From NCBI GenBank assembly GCA_003254885.1, contig QANT01007110.1:1-20067 (forward strand): a stretch of 20,067 nucleotides of DNA, written 5' to 3'. This DNA comes from Purshia tridentata (taxonomy: Eukaryota; Streptophyta; Magnoliopsida; Rosales; Rosaceae). Made by a program: the position numbers and the translations under genes. The notes beneath the pieces were generated by a model. That model saw only the letters and a program-made list of their open reading frames with translations, was not told the DNA's origin and made no database searches. Each line of letters starts with the position of its first letter. The first letter of the stretch is position 1. This document shows positions 1 to 8,394 of the stretch, piece by piece.

Positions 1-488
1 CTTTCTTCCCAGCCCAGACCGTGAATGACTTGGTCTTTTTTTTTCTTTTTTTCTTCCTCCCTCACAATGGCTGCCACCACAAAATCCGGCCACCAAGCCA
101 GCCTTTTCCGGCCAATCCAAGGCCAACAACGGGAACCCCAGGCGCCGGCCATCTTCTCCCTCCTTCCTCCACGCCGGCCGGCCACCACAAGCATCGAAAA
201 TTGCAAAATAAAAGTGAGCCACCGCCGGATTCTTTCTCCGATTCCGGCCATCTCCGAGCTCCAATCACCCTTTTTTTTGTGGGTTTTTCTTCTCTCACCA
301 TAAGCTTTCATTCCCCTAAGGTCTGAGATACCAATTTTGTGTAATTGTGATTTTGATTTTTAGGGTTTGAGTTTTATCCGAAAATTTTGGAAATTTTCGG
401 GTATTTCGGCGAAATTTTCGAAATTTCGGCGAAATTTTTAAGGGAAGGTTCCAAAATTTCGTCCCCTCCCAAAAACGAAATTTTCGGC
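1..488. repeat. GC-rich LTR-like repeat fragment
   Basis: The first ~300 bases are rich in CCGGCC-type and CCACC words with long T runs. They are followed by a low-complexity stretch (about 380-488) in which variants of TTTCGGCGAAATTTT recur at least three times. Open frames of about 100 codons exist here on both strands, but they are proline/serine-rich, lack a recognisable domain and look like a by-product of composition. This resembles the 5' transcribed part of plant Gypsy-type LTRs. No terminal TG/CA pair or target duplication is visible, so the class is inferred only. Confidence 0.35.
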
Positions 489-1165
489 GAAATTGACTGA
501 GGATGTTGACCTTATTTTAAATTTCCAATGATCGAGGATTGAAGTATAATTTACTAGGTATATATATATAATTTTTTATTTTCCAATGACCGTCCAAATA
601 CCGTCACTGTATATGACCTAAGGGTTTCCAAAGAAGAATATCATAGTTGATGGAGAGAGAAACTTGTGTATATGTATATTTAACCAGAAACAGTACGTAA
701 TCTTATTTTTATTCAACAACGAACAACACACACATAAATATATATATAGGAATAATATTGCATGTCAAATTGTGTATGGTGAGCAAATGCGGGCAAACTG
801 GCAACCCGGAACCAATTGGTTTTAAGTGATTTTAGAAGTTGCTAGGTAGTTGGGCAATTTCATATTTAAATCTTACCTACACCACAGCTAGCTATTTCCA
901 TATATATATATTGGTGAAGCAATTGTAAATGCATATTATTTGTACGTTAATTTTCAATTTGAATTGTAGGTAAAATGTATGTATCATCCAAAATATTTAA
1001 GTGGGGATTGTGAATGAGTAGAGCATCTCATGCACCATAAATTTAAAATATCTTATCCTGAAAATCTTAACCATGATTTCTATCAATTTTTAAAACTGTA
1101 AAACGAGAATCACTCATTCTCATTTCCAAGGACATTCCAAAAAATATATTTGTAAAACAATGATT
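489..1165. repeat. Direct repeat, copy A (non-coding)
   Basis: This segment begins with gaaattgactgaggatgttg and is repeated, diverged, at 1966-2757. Shared landmarks in the same order are a tract around ttgatggagagagaaacttg, a tract around ggtgagcaaatgc, the string ggaaccaattggttttaagt, an AT microsatellite before ttggtgaagcaa, and aaacgagaatcact near the end. No coding potential is visible. The copies differ by many substitutions and indels, so the duplication is not recent. Confidence 0.85.
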
Positions 1166-1965
1166 ACTTTAGGGCCTGGTTGGTATTCTATTCAAAACCT
1201 TTTTTAAAAAACAAAAATCATTCAAAAATTGTTTTCAAATTTCATAGTAAACAAGTGACAAGATTCTATGTGGCACTTTGACTTGACTTTTCAACAGTCA
1301 GCTCGGCTTGATTCACTGTCCAGCTCATCATTCAGAAACAACAACAGTACCTTAACTTGACCCATAACCAATGCTTAGTATGCATGACTACCATACTGAG
1401 CCGAGCATAGTTTATGGTCACCTGATGTCTAATTAGGGTTCATCGGGTCGAAACCATGATTGTTCAACTCGGCTCGGACTTGAAGACACCATCTTGATTT
1501 AACCTTCCAAGACCAATTCACATCCCACACTTGGATGACATTCTACACCTAGATGGGACATTTGAAGTCATTAGCCATCACCAAGCCATGCTTGCATTCA
1601 ATGCTATAATGCTTGGTGGTTTTTTATGCTACTGTTTCTAGCTGAGGACGTGGCCTCACCCTCATCATCCCTTCATTCACATGTAGATAATTAAATACCT
1701 AACTTAATTACCTGATTTCAGTCTATATATACACAACCCTCTCAACACTAGAGGGGTATCACAAATTCACATACTCACAACCCTAAACACTTGCACTTGA
1801 GAGAATACCCAGGAGTTGTTCTTACTTTGTTCTTCATATTCCTCCCAAGTGTATAATCATTAATATCTAAACCATTAACTGTGAATCTCTGCCCTTAGTA
1901 ATTTTTATATATATATATATACTATGATTGCGTTGATTAGTAACATCTCATCAGTATATTTTTTA
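1166..1965. repeat. Interspersed sequence between the two repeat copies, LTR-like
   Basis: This stretch is absent from the homology between the flanking repeat copies. It starts with gggcctggttggtattc, which resembles the end of a plant hAT-type MITE. It later contains a TATA-like block near 1723-1732 followed by a transcript-leader-like region with short CAC/ACAACCCT words, as in the U3/R part of plant LTRs. No open frame longer than about 60 codons stands out. Neither clean terminal inverted repeats nor a target duplication could be found, so the element type is uncertain. Confidence 0.3.
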
Positions 1966-2757
1966 GAAATTGACTGAGGATGTTGACCTTAATTATTTTT
2001 ATTTTTCAATGAGGATTTAAGTATAATTTACTAGTTATATATATATATAAAGATGTTTGCATCTTAAGAAGGGTTCAAGTCCCTTCCAAATACCGCCCAC
2101 TGTTTATGAACTCATAGGCCCGGAGTTTTATGATTCAACTTTCCAAAGATATGATCTGGAGAAAGAAAAATATCATCGTTGATGGAGAGAGAAACTTGTG
2201 TATATGTATATAATTAATCGAAAACAGTAATTTTATTCAACAACGAAAAACAATATATATAGGAATAATATTCCATGTCAAATTGTCTATGGTGAGCAAA
2301 TGCAAACTGGCAACCTGGAACCAATTGGTTTTAAGTACTCGATGATTTTGTTTTAAATGTCATAAGTTGCTAGCTAGTTGGGCAATTTTCATATACACCA
2401 CAGCTACCATTTCCATATACACCATAGCTAGTTTAAATGTCATATACACCACAGCTAGCTATTTCCATATATATATATATATATATATATTGGTGAAGCA
2501 AGAATAAATTCATATTATTTATACGCTTTTTTTAAAAAAAATTTGAATTGCAGATTAGCAGGTAAAATTGAAGTCGGGATTGTGAATGACAGAATGAGTA
2601 TATATAGCATCTTATGCACCATAAATTTAGATTATCTTTTGTATCCTGAAAAATCTTAATAACCATCATTTTTATATTTTTAAAACTTTAAAACGAGAAT
2701 CACTAATTCTCATTTCCAATTAATGACATTCCAAACAAATCTATTTGCAAAACAAAG
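1966..2757. repeat. Direct repeat, copy B (non-coding)
   Basis: This is the second copy of the 489-1165 segment, offset by 1477 bases at its left edge. It is longer than copy A. It carries about 90 extra bases around 2055-2150 and an internal multiplication of the word atatacaccacagcta (about 2392-2455). A (TA)n microsatellite sits at about 2467-2490. A 17-base tRNA T-arm-like hairpin lies at 2069-2085 in the extra part. Confidence 0.85.
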
Positions 2758-3055
2758 ATACTCAAAAGATATTGAGGCATGCAGACCTAGCTATAGACCA
2801 AATGTGTTTTGACTACTAAAAGTATCAACTCCGGCTGGCCACTATCTTATAATTTTATTGAGCTTTGTTGCTATGGAAAATATCTTCCTAAATGATCATC
2901 TTTTAAGCAACTCAGTGCCAATTTAATTTTTAATAAATTTTTTTTTAATTAAACAAGTGCATATTTGACCAAAGTACGTGGATATATACATGTCAAATGG
3001 AGTAGAGCGACTGTCGCTGATGACATATTGTTTCTAATTCCCAGCCAATTATTAT

Positions 3056-3103
3056 AAGGTTGAGGATTCCTTTTTTTTTGTCGGCCAGAAGGTTGAGGGT
3101 TCC
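3056..3103 (-). mobile_element. Micro-insertion A: poly(T)-GGCC flanked by a 15-bp direct repeat
   Basis: The direct repeats are 3056-3070 (aaggttgaggattcc) and 3089-3103 (aaggttgagggttcc), 14 of 15 identical. They flank an 18-base insert, tttttttttgtcggccag. On the - strand the insert reads as a GGCC-containing end followed by a poly(A) tail. A tail plus a long target duplication is what LINE-type target-primed reverse transcription leaves. Strand is given for that reading. Confidence 0.7.
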
Positions 3104-3200
3104 TTATTAACCTTAAAAATGGAACAGATGGAGGTATTCAAATGGGTATATTAATTAATTAATTATTTAATTTCCACGGGGAAAGGAAATTTAATTGACC

Positions 3201-3252
3201 AAGTCTACAAATTTATGGTGTTTTTTTTTGGACAAGGAAGTCTAACATGGTG
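3201..3252 (-). mobile_element. Micro-insertion B: poly(T)-GGAC with imperfect flanking repeat
   Basis: The segment aagtctacaaatttatggtg (3201-3220) is followed by nine T and ggacaagg, and then by aagtctaacatggtg (3238-3252). The second flank matches the first if about five bases have been lost. This is the weakest member of the poly(T)-GGCC set because the core is GGAC and the flanking repeat is imperfect. Confidence 0.4.
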
Positions 3253-3356
3253 TTGAATACTTAAAAACACCAATTGGTTCTCCATTGCCAGCAGTTTGCA
3301 TCAAATTAATGCCCACGTTTATGACATGCATTCCTATCTCCCATGGCCCTCGATAA

Positions 3357-3407
3357 TTTTGTTTATTGTACAGATTTCTCCGTAGTTATATTTATTTATA
3401 TGTCATA
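3357..3407. repeat. 51-bp direct repeat, first copy
   Basis: This segment (starting ttttgtttattgtacagatt) recurs at 3850-3900 with 48 of 51 bases identical. Its right edge lies two bases from the target duplication of the MITE at 3418-3618. The MITE flank is not part of the second copy, so the 51-bp duplication does not contain the MITE. Confidence 0.85.
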
Positions 3408-3417
3408 AGAAAAATAT

Positions 3418-3618
3418 CAACAATACTATACTTACTATATTTTTATACCATAATTTTATACCATCTTATGTGTCAATTTACATGGCATTCATATATTGGA
3501 CACTAAAAAAATAAAAATAAAAACCTTAAAAATAAGGAAATACCCTGCCAGTATAATAATGACATGTAAGATGGTACAACAAACATAGTATAAAAATGTT
3601 GTAAGAATAGCATTATTG
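3418..3618. mobile_element. 201-bp MITE, Mutator-like
   Basis: The ends are long terminal inverted repeats. The left end starts caacaatactatacttac, and the reverse complement of the right end starts caataatgctattcttac. Similarity continues inward for about 55 bases through a shared ataccatctta/gtaccatctta word. The element is flanked on both sides by the identical nonamer gaaaaatat (3409-3417 and 3619-3627). A 9-bp target duplication with long TIRs is the hallmark of Mutator-like elements. It has no coding capacity and would depend on a transposase elsewhere. It lies about 1.4 kb upstream of the first HIPP gene. Confidence 0.88.
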
Positions 3619-3849
3619 GAAAAATATTATCTTTGTTAATCGATCCTCATCATTTTCACGGGATTGTATGAGATAAGTTTTTTTTATAATTTATCTATCT
3701 TATTCTCATATCATTCGTTCAAATTAAAAATTTCTTCTTCAAATCATATAAATTTGACATTTATCCTTTCCAATTCAATCTTAGCAATCAAATGAAGTTT
3801 ATAGATTTCTTTGCACTATCTACACTTCAAAATTAATAGCGATATATAT

Positions 3850-3900
3850 TTTTGTTTATTGTACAGATTTCTCCGCAATTATATCTATTTATATGTCATA
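3850..3900. repeat. 51-bp direct repeat, second copy
   Basis: Second copy of 3357-3407, offset by 493 bases, with three substitutions around the word ctccgcaatt. Confidence 0.85.
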
Positions 3901-4336
3901 TAGTGTTTGTATTATTAATAAAATTATATACATATAGATACATTATTTAATAAACGTACATACCAATTTAATAAGTCAATGATTTCTCATTTCGTATTTC
4001 TTATTTCATAAAACTTGAGAAGGCACAAAGAAAAGGCAGATAGCATTTCCCTCGTATAAAACTTGACTTGATCTCATACAACATTGGGCTATTAAGCGCA
4101 TACAGTGTGCGCGGTATTGAAAAGCGATCAGTTTGAACTTTGAACCCATCTTAATTATGATGGTACACTAAATTTTTTGATAATAAACTTACTTAATTAG
4201 GCCTACAGGCCCTACATAGATATACATGAATAAAGAAGTCAATGATATGAGCTTAATTATAATATGTACTGTGCCCAATAATATGAGCTAATTTATAATA
4301 TGTACTTTGCTGTGCCCATGTTGAATGCTCCTACTT
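3901..4336. other. AT-rich intergenic sequence, no gene
   Basis: I see no open frame, RNA gene or transposon end here. A short internal repeat of aatatgagctaatttataatatgtact-type wording occurs around 4245-4310. Confidence 0.6.
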
Positions 4337-4401
4337 CTATAGGTATATAATTAAATATAGTACTAGTCCACTAGATCATGATGATCGGAAACTGATAGAG
4401 A

Positions 4402-4411
4402 TATAGTAATA

Positions 4412-4448
<37 letters not shown>

Positions 4449-4485
4449 NTTTTTTTTTTTTTGGCCTTTATAGTAATATCCTCTT
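4402..4485 (-). mobile_element. Micro-insertion C: long poly(T)-GGCC with perfect 17-bp target duplication
   Basis: The 17-mer tatagtaatatcctctt occurs at 4402-4418 and is repeated without error at 4469-4485. Between them lie about 44 positions of nearly pure T (4419-4462, including an N at 4449) and then ggcctt. Read on the - strand this is a GGCC-containing end with a long poly(A) tail. The tail length and the N suggest this is the youngest of the set, or that sequencing through the run was unreliable. Confidence 0.75.
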
Positions 4486-4488
4486 AGA

Positions 4489-4540
4489 GGAGACTTAACT
4501 ACGTACTTTTTTTTGGCCAGGGAGACTTAACTACGCACTT
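4489..4540 (-). mobile_element. Micro-insertion D: TTTTTTGGCCAG with 20-bp target duplication
   Basis: The sequence ggagacttaactacgtactt (4489-4508) is repeated at 4521-4540 with one change (t to c). The 12-base insert between them is ttttttggccag. Its orientation and core match insertions A, C and E. Confidence 0.75.
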
Positions 4541-4901
4541 AATTACCTATAGGTATATAATTATAGTACTATGATCGTAGGCTCGTAGATAATAGATATA
4601 TAGTAATATCCTCTTGGAGATGACTAACTACTTACCGGGTCAAAAGTCTACTTATTTAATTATTTCATATATATATATCCATCAGAATTCAGAACCCAAC
4701 AAGTTGGTTGGTTTTTTTTTTTTTTAATATATTCAATAAATTAAACTTCCCTTATTTATTTAATCTTTGTGGCCAATTTATATTAAGTACTTTACATCAA
4801 TGATTTCGATTCAGACAGCCCTCAAGCTTGTACATCAAATATATATAATTTCACATATATTTTATTTCTGATCATCAGCCCTGAGCCTGAGGGACTACTT
4901 C

Positions 4902-4909
4902 TATATATA
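4902..4909 (+). promoter_or_regulatory. TATA box of first HIPP gene
   Basis: The octamer tatatata lies 88 bases before the start codon. The surrounding block (about 4850-4996) is clearly related to 13200-13338 upstream of the second HIPP gene. Shared words include atttctgatca, cagccctgagcctga or agccctgagcctga, and agttgaatcca. The conserved promoter and 5' leader support this as the core promoter. Confidence 0.55.
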
Positions 4910-4996
4910 ATTTGGTTGAACTGGTTTCGATTCTACAATTAATGGAGGCAGAAAGTTGAATCCAACTGCATATATACTTCTCACACAGCTGCCACC

Positions 4997-5918
4997 ATGA
5001 AGGTACGTCGTGCATGTACCACTGTATTCATGCATCAATATTGTCCCAAATTTCATGCATCCATTACAATAGCAAAGCTAAATAATTTGTGGTCACACAT
5101 TCTAGTTTCCCAACTTTTTTTCAACAGCTATGTTTCACTGGCAATTTCATGGAAATGAATTATGTGCTATATTTATTTGTATTTGTTTCAATTTTTAGTC
5201 CTATATTAGGTACAAATTTAAGTGTTCTAAGTTAATAATCTATGGATGTGACCTTACATGTACACTCAAAAGATGTTATATGCTTTCACCAACATACTAT
5301 TTTATTTACACTCTGGAATGTATAATATATATTACATGGTTAAAATAAAAAGTCAAAGAAAAACAACAAGCTAGAGACTTTAAACGCTTAGCTAGCTTAC
5401 ACATTGGTTTTGAGTTTTAATGGTTGTTTTCTTCTATATATATCGCAGCAAATTGTGGTAAAAGTCAACATTAATTGTCAGCTTTGCAAGGCAGATGTGC
5501 TAAAAGCCGTTACCAAGCTTACAGGTAAACAACAAATTATAAAGACTCAGTACTTGGAATATAAAATATCAATTTATTGGTAATTAATTTGATTAAGTGA
5601 CGTACCCATATATATGTATGTATCTGTGTTCTTATATATGCATGGTTGATCGATGAACATGCAGGAATAGATAGTGTGGCTGTGGATGGTGAGAAGGGAA
5701 CATTAACAGTTGTGGGGGATGTTGATCCAGTGTTGGTGGTAAAACGACTGAGGAAGAGTGGGAAAACGGCAGAAATAATCAGTGTTGGACCGCCAAAGCC
5801 AAAGGATGATGGAAAAAAGGGCCCTATATGCATTCTCCCTCCATGTTGTAATAAATGTCAGTTGGTTGCTGTCGGATATTCTTTCTATGATGGCGGAATC
5901 GGCTGCCAAATCCTTTAA
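4997..5918 (+). CDS. Heavy-metal-associated isoprenylated plant protein (HIPP), three exons
   Basis: The exons are 4997-5002, 5449-5524 and 5665-5918. They join to a 111-residue protein. Both introns are GT-AG (5003-5448 and 5525-5664). The first exon encodes only Met-Lys. Residues about 3-68 form one heavy-metal-associated (HMA) fold with the metal-binding pair C12-x-x-C15; the usual Met two residues before the first Cys is Ile10. Next come a short proline-rich linker (GPPKP, 69-73) and a cysteine cluster C88-C89-x-x-C92. The protein ends C108-Q-I-L, a CaaX box with terminal Leu, which in this family predicts geranylgeranylation and membrane attachment. HIPPs are small plant metal chaperone-like or scaffold proteins. 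The metal and the partner cannot be read from sequence. The paralogue at 13339-14167 has the same exon phases and a related leader, which fixes this start codon. An unprenylated HMA protein is the alternative if the CaaX box is not used. Confidence 0.88.
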
Positions 5919-6429
5919 TTAATTTCAGGGGCTAACTCGATCCCTCTATGTATATATAATGGTTGTATCCATTAAATAACTTATTTATATGCAATCCAGT
6001 CGATGATATCATATTCATGTTCATATGAAATTAACAGATCCATCGATGTTTGTGTTTTTCCAATATATAGGTGTGTAGAAAATAAAGAAGAGGAAATATA
6101 GAACACATGCAAACAATTTAACGAGGTTTAGCAAAGAGTGTCTTTGACTACATACAGGGACAAGAGGATAAAGATCTTATTCATAATTTATATAACTCTA
6201 CAAGAGTTCTCCACAATTTATACTTGTACAATCACCAGTATTGAGAAAAGAAAACTAAAAGCCCACTACTACCCATTAAGTTACCTTTAGTTATTTAGAA
6301 AATACACAAGTAATTAGCTTTACTAAATGTGAATTACTAACACCTAGATTTATTATGAAAGTCTTAGCCCAACAGCTAAGGGGATAAGTAGACAAATAAG
6401 TGAAGTCTCTATTTCCTAGTCCAATTATT
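5919..6429. other. 3' flank of first HIPP gene and repeat-like spacer, no gene
   Basis: The first ~130 bases are probably the 3' UTR. From about 6060 the sequence contains a motif (atgcaaacaatttaacgagg) that resembles a widespread plant repeat, followed by AT-rich DNA up to the copia LTR. No coding frame or clear element boundary is visible. Confidence 0.45.
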
Positions 6430-6906
6430 TGTTGAAATTAATGCCTTCAGTTTCTTTATTATTGTGAGATTGAGCTTTCCCTGTTTTCTGTCTTTTCTAG
6501 CTTGAGCTTCTTATTTCACTTCACTATTAGTTGTAGCTTGAGCTTTATTTTACAGTACTTTGATGTCTTTATTTTTGCATGTTAGTTGGGTGTGTGACTA
6601 CAGGCTACAGCTCATTTACTTTTATTTTTGCTTGGCTAATATTGAGCCACATATGTGTGTTGACTTTGAGAATATATCTTGTCTTAAAGCTACACGCACA
6701 CAACTTTTTTTTTTTTTGGCCAAATACACGCACACAACTTTAAATATATCAAAACAGTTGAGAGGAACAGTAAGTTTTTGGTTCTCTTTTCTTTTGTGCA
6801 ATAGACCTCCATCTTCTTTACATATTTTTCATCTTCAACCCTTCTTCTATTCTTTCTTGAGAGCTTGAGTGCAGGTACAGCTCATATATTGGAGCTAATT
6901 TCAACA
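6430..6906 (+). repeat. 5' LTR of the copia element (477 bp)
   Basis: The LTR starts TGTTGAAATTA and ends TAATTTCAACA, a perfect 11-bp terminal inverted repeat with the canonical TG...CA ends. The primer-binding site follows directly. The bases before it are ttatt (6425-6429). The matching target duplication cannot be checked because the 3' LTR is gone. Micro-insertion E sits inside this LTR. No second copy of this LTR occurs in the window. Confidence 0.92.
6691..6741 (-). mobile_element. Micro-insertion E: poly(T)-GGCCAAA inside the 5' LTR
   Basis: The sequence tacacgcacacaacttt occurs at 6691-6707 and, identically, at 6725-6741. The 17-base insert between them is a T run followed by ggccaaa. 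It shares poly(T)-GGCC with insertions A, C and D. Because it interrupts the copia LTR it must post-date that LTR, unless it was already present in the copy that transposed. Confidence 0.75.
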
Positions 6907-6918
6907 TGGTATTAGAGC
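6907..6918 (+). promoter_or_regulatory. Primer-binding site (initiator tRNA-Met type)
   Basis: The sequence TGGTATTAGAGC starts directly after the CA end of the LTR. It differs by one base from the common plant copia primer-binding site TGGTATCAGAGC, complementary to the 3' end of initiator methionyl-tRNA. Its position fixes the LTR boundary. Confidence 0.9.
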
Positions 6919-7003
6919 TAGATTGATCAAATCAGCTTGGGTGTCCGTGAAATCAAAAGGGGAAACTAAAACCCTAACTCAAAAAAATAAATAAATAAAT
7001 TCA

Positions 7004-8243
7004 ATGTCGAGCTCTAGCGGTAATGGTGATCGAAATCTATCATCTCTGATCTTCAATGGCGAGAACTACGACTATTGGAGGGTTATGATGAGAACTTTGT
7101 TTATCTCACATGGCTTATGGAAATTTGTTGATGTTGGGTTTGAAGAACCAGATGAAGCCAAGTTCTTGACTGCAGGGGAGAAGACCCTTGGAGGATTCAA
7201 TTAAGAAGGATGCCAAAGCTCTCCACCTTATTCAATTGGGTTTGTCTATGGATATTTTCCCAAGAATAAGTAATGAAACCAAAGCCAAAGATGCATGGGA
7301 TGTCTTGGAAAGAGAACACACAGGAGATAAAAAGGTTCGATCTATTCAACTTCAATCTTTTAGAAAAGACTTTGGGCTTGTTTGGCACTGCTTATTAGAA
7401 GTTTTTTTATTTAGTAGCGCTTTTGCTAGAAGTGGTTTTGCAAAGAAGCACAAACAAATTTTTATAAAAATTCTAGGGGCTTGTTTGGCATTGCTTCTTA
7501 GAAGCGCTTTTATTTAGTAACGCTTTTGCTAGAAGCGGTTCTGCAAAGAAGTACATACAAATTTTTATACAAATTCTAAATGGTTCATGCAAAAATATTT
7601 GAAGTGCTTCTTGATGAAAGCACCTGTCAGGTGCTTATCAAAAAACTTCTTAAAAGAACTTTTACAACTCAAAAGTACTTATATATATTTTTGCCAAATG
7701 CTACTAAAAATGCTTTTACTAATCTGAAAGTGCTTTTGGCAATTCTAAAAGGACTGCCAAACATGCTCTAAGTGGTTCATGCAAAAGCACTTAAAGTGCT
7801 TCTTGATAAAAGAATTTGTCAGATGCTTCTCAAAAAACCCTTTAAAAGCGCTTTTATAACCTAAAATTATTTATATATATTTTTGTCAAACGCTATTAAA
7901 GCACTTTTACTAATCTGAAAGTAATTTTGGCAATTCTAAAAGCACTGTCAAATGGGCCCATGAGTATGCTAGGATGAAAGATGATGAGCTCCTTAAAGAT
8001 TATTTTACTAGGCTTACTGATGTGATTAATCAAATGAAATCTTATGGTGATGCTATAACTGATAGGAGAATTGTTGAGAAAATATTAATTAGTTTACCTC
8101 AAAAATATGATTCTGTTGTTAGTGTTATTGAGGAAACTAAAGATTTAGATAGTCTAACCATTCAGGAGTTGAAAGGATCAATCAAGGCTTTTGATCAAAG
8201 GTTAGATAGGCATGTTGAGAATTCAGTGGAGAGTGCATTTTAG
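7004..8243 (+). pseudogene. Copia gag remnant (frameshifted, split by a MITE)
   Basis: From the ATG at 7004 the product has the typical copia gag N-terminus with a FNGENYDYW motif. The frame shifts near 7190 and continues as a UBN2-type gag domain to about 7373. There a 586-bp MITE insertion interrupts it. Homology resumes near 7962 and runs to a TAG stop at 8241-8243, including the conserved INQM...YG...I and ILxSLPxxYD patterns. Gag would form the virus-like particle. The frame break, the insertion and the stop make this copy non-functional. Confidence 0.88.
7374..7959. mobile_element. Doubled hAT-like MITE inserted in copia gag
   Basis: The outer ends are gggcttgtttggcactgc and the reverse complement of gcactgtcaaatgggccc, an imperfect terminal inverted repeat. 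Inside, the left half occurs twice (from 7374 and from 7477, offset 103). The right half also occurs twice (about 7578-7768 and 7771-7959), in the order left-left-right-right. This is what results when one ~290-bp MITE inserts into the middle of another copy of the same family. The many agtgctt/aaagcac words are typical of such MITEs. No clean 8-bp target duplication is left at the outer or inner ends, so the superfamily rests on TIR style. Confidence 0.75.
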
Positions 8244-8394
8244 TCACTTACCATGAATTCAAAAGGAAAATAGCATAGTCAATCTAGTTCTCAACAAGGG
8301 TAATCAACAACAACCAAGTCTGAGAAGAAGTGGCAGGGAAAAAATCAGAAAATGGAAAGGGAAGAACACATTTGAGAAGAAGTATAATTCTGAT

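Larger units (their letters stand above)
2758..3356. other. AT-rich intergenic sequence, no gene
   Basis: No coding region is supported here. The stretch is AT-rich with scattered TTAATTAA-like words. It contains two small poly(T) insertions flanked by direct repeats, which are listed separately. Confidence 0.7.
4337..4615. repeat. Imperfect tandem duplication upstream of first HIPP gene
   Basis: A segment starting ctataggtatataatta and ending tagtaatatcctctt occurs at 4337-4418 and again at 4547-4615, in the same order and orientation. Two micro-insertions (C and D) lie between or at the edge of the copies. The third occurrence of the closing word, at 4469-4485, is explained by the target duplication of insertion C. 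Confidence 0.65.

Noticed and set aside
21..326. Two overlapping ~100-codon open frames at the left edge
   Set aside because: Overlapping proline/serine-rich frames in low-complexity GC-rich DNA, on both strands, without a domain or a splice context. They fit an LTR-type repeat better than a gene.
2069..2085. tRNA T-arm-like hairpin AAGGG-TTCAAGT-CCCTT, with a B-box-like GGTTCAAGTCC
   Set aside because: No acceptor stem, D arm or anticodon arm can be formed with neighbouring sequence, so it is not a tRNA gene. It could be a SINE relic, but no A box or tail was seen.
6560..6868. 102-codon open frame within the copia 5' LTR
   Set aside because: It lies entirely inside the LTR, includes the poly(T) micro-insertion and has no domain.
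7188..7771. Open frames running through the MITE in gag
   Set aside because: The reading runs from gag into MITE sequence and is an artefact of the insertion, not a protein.
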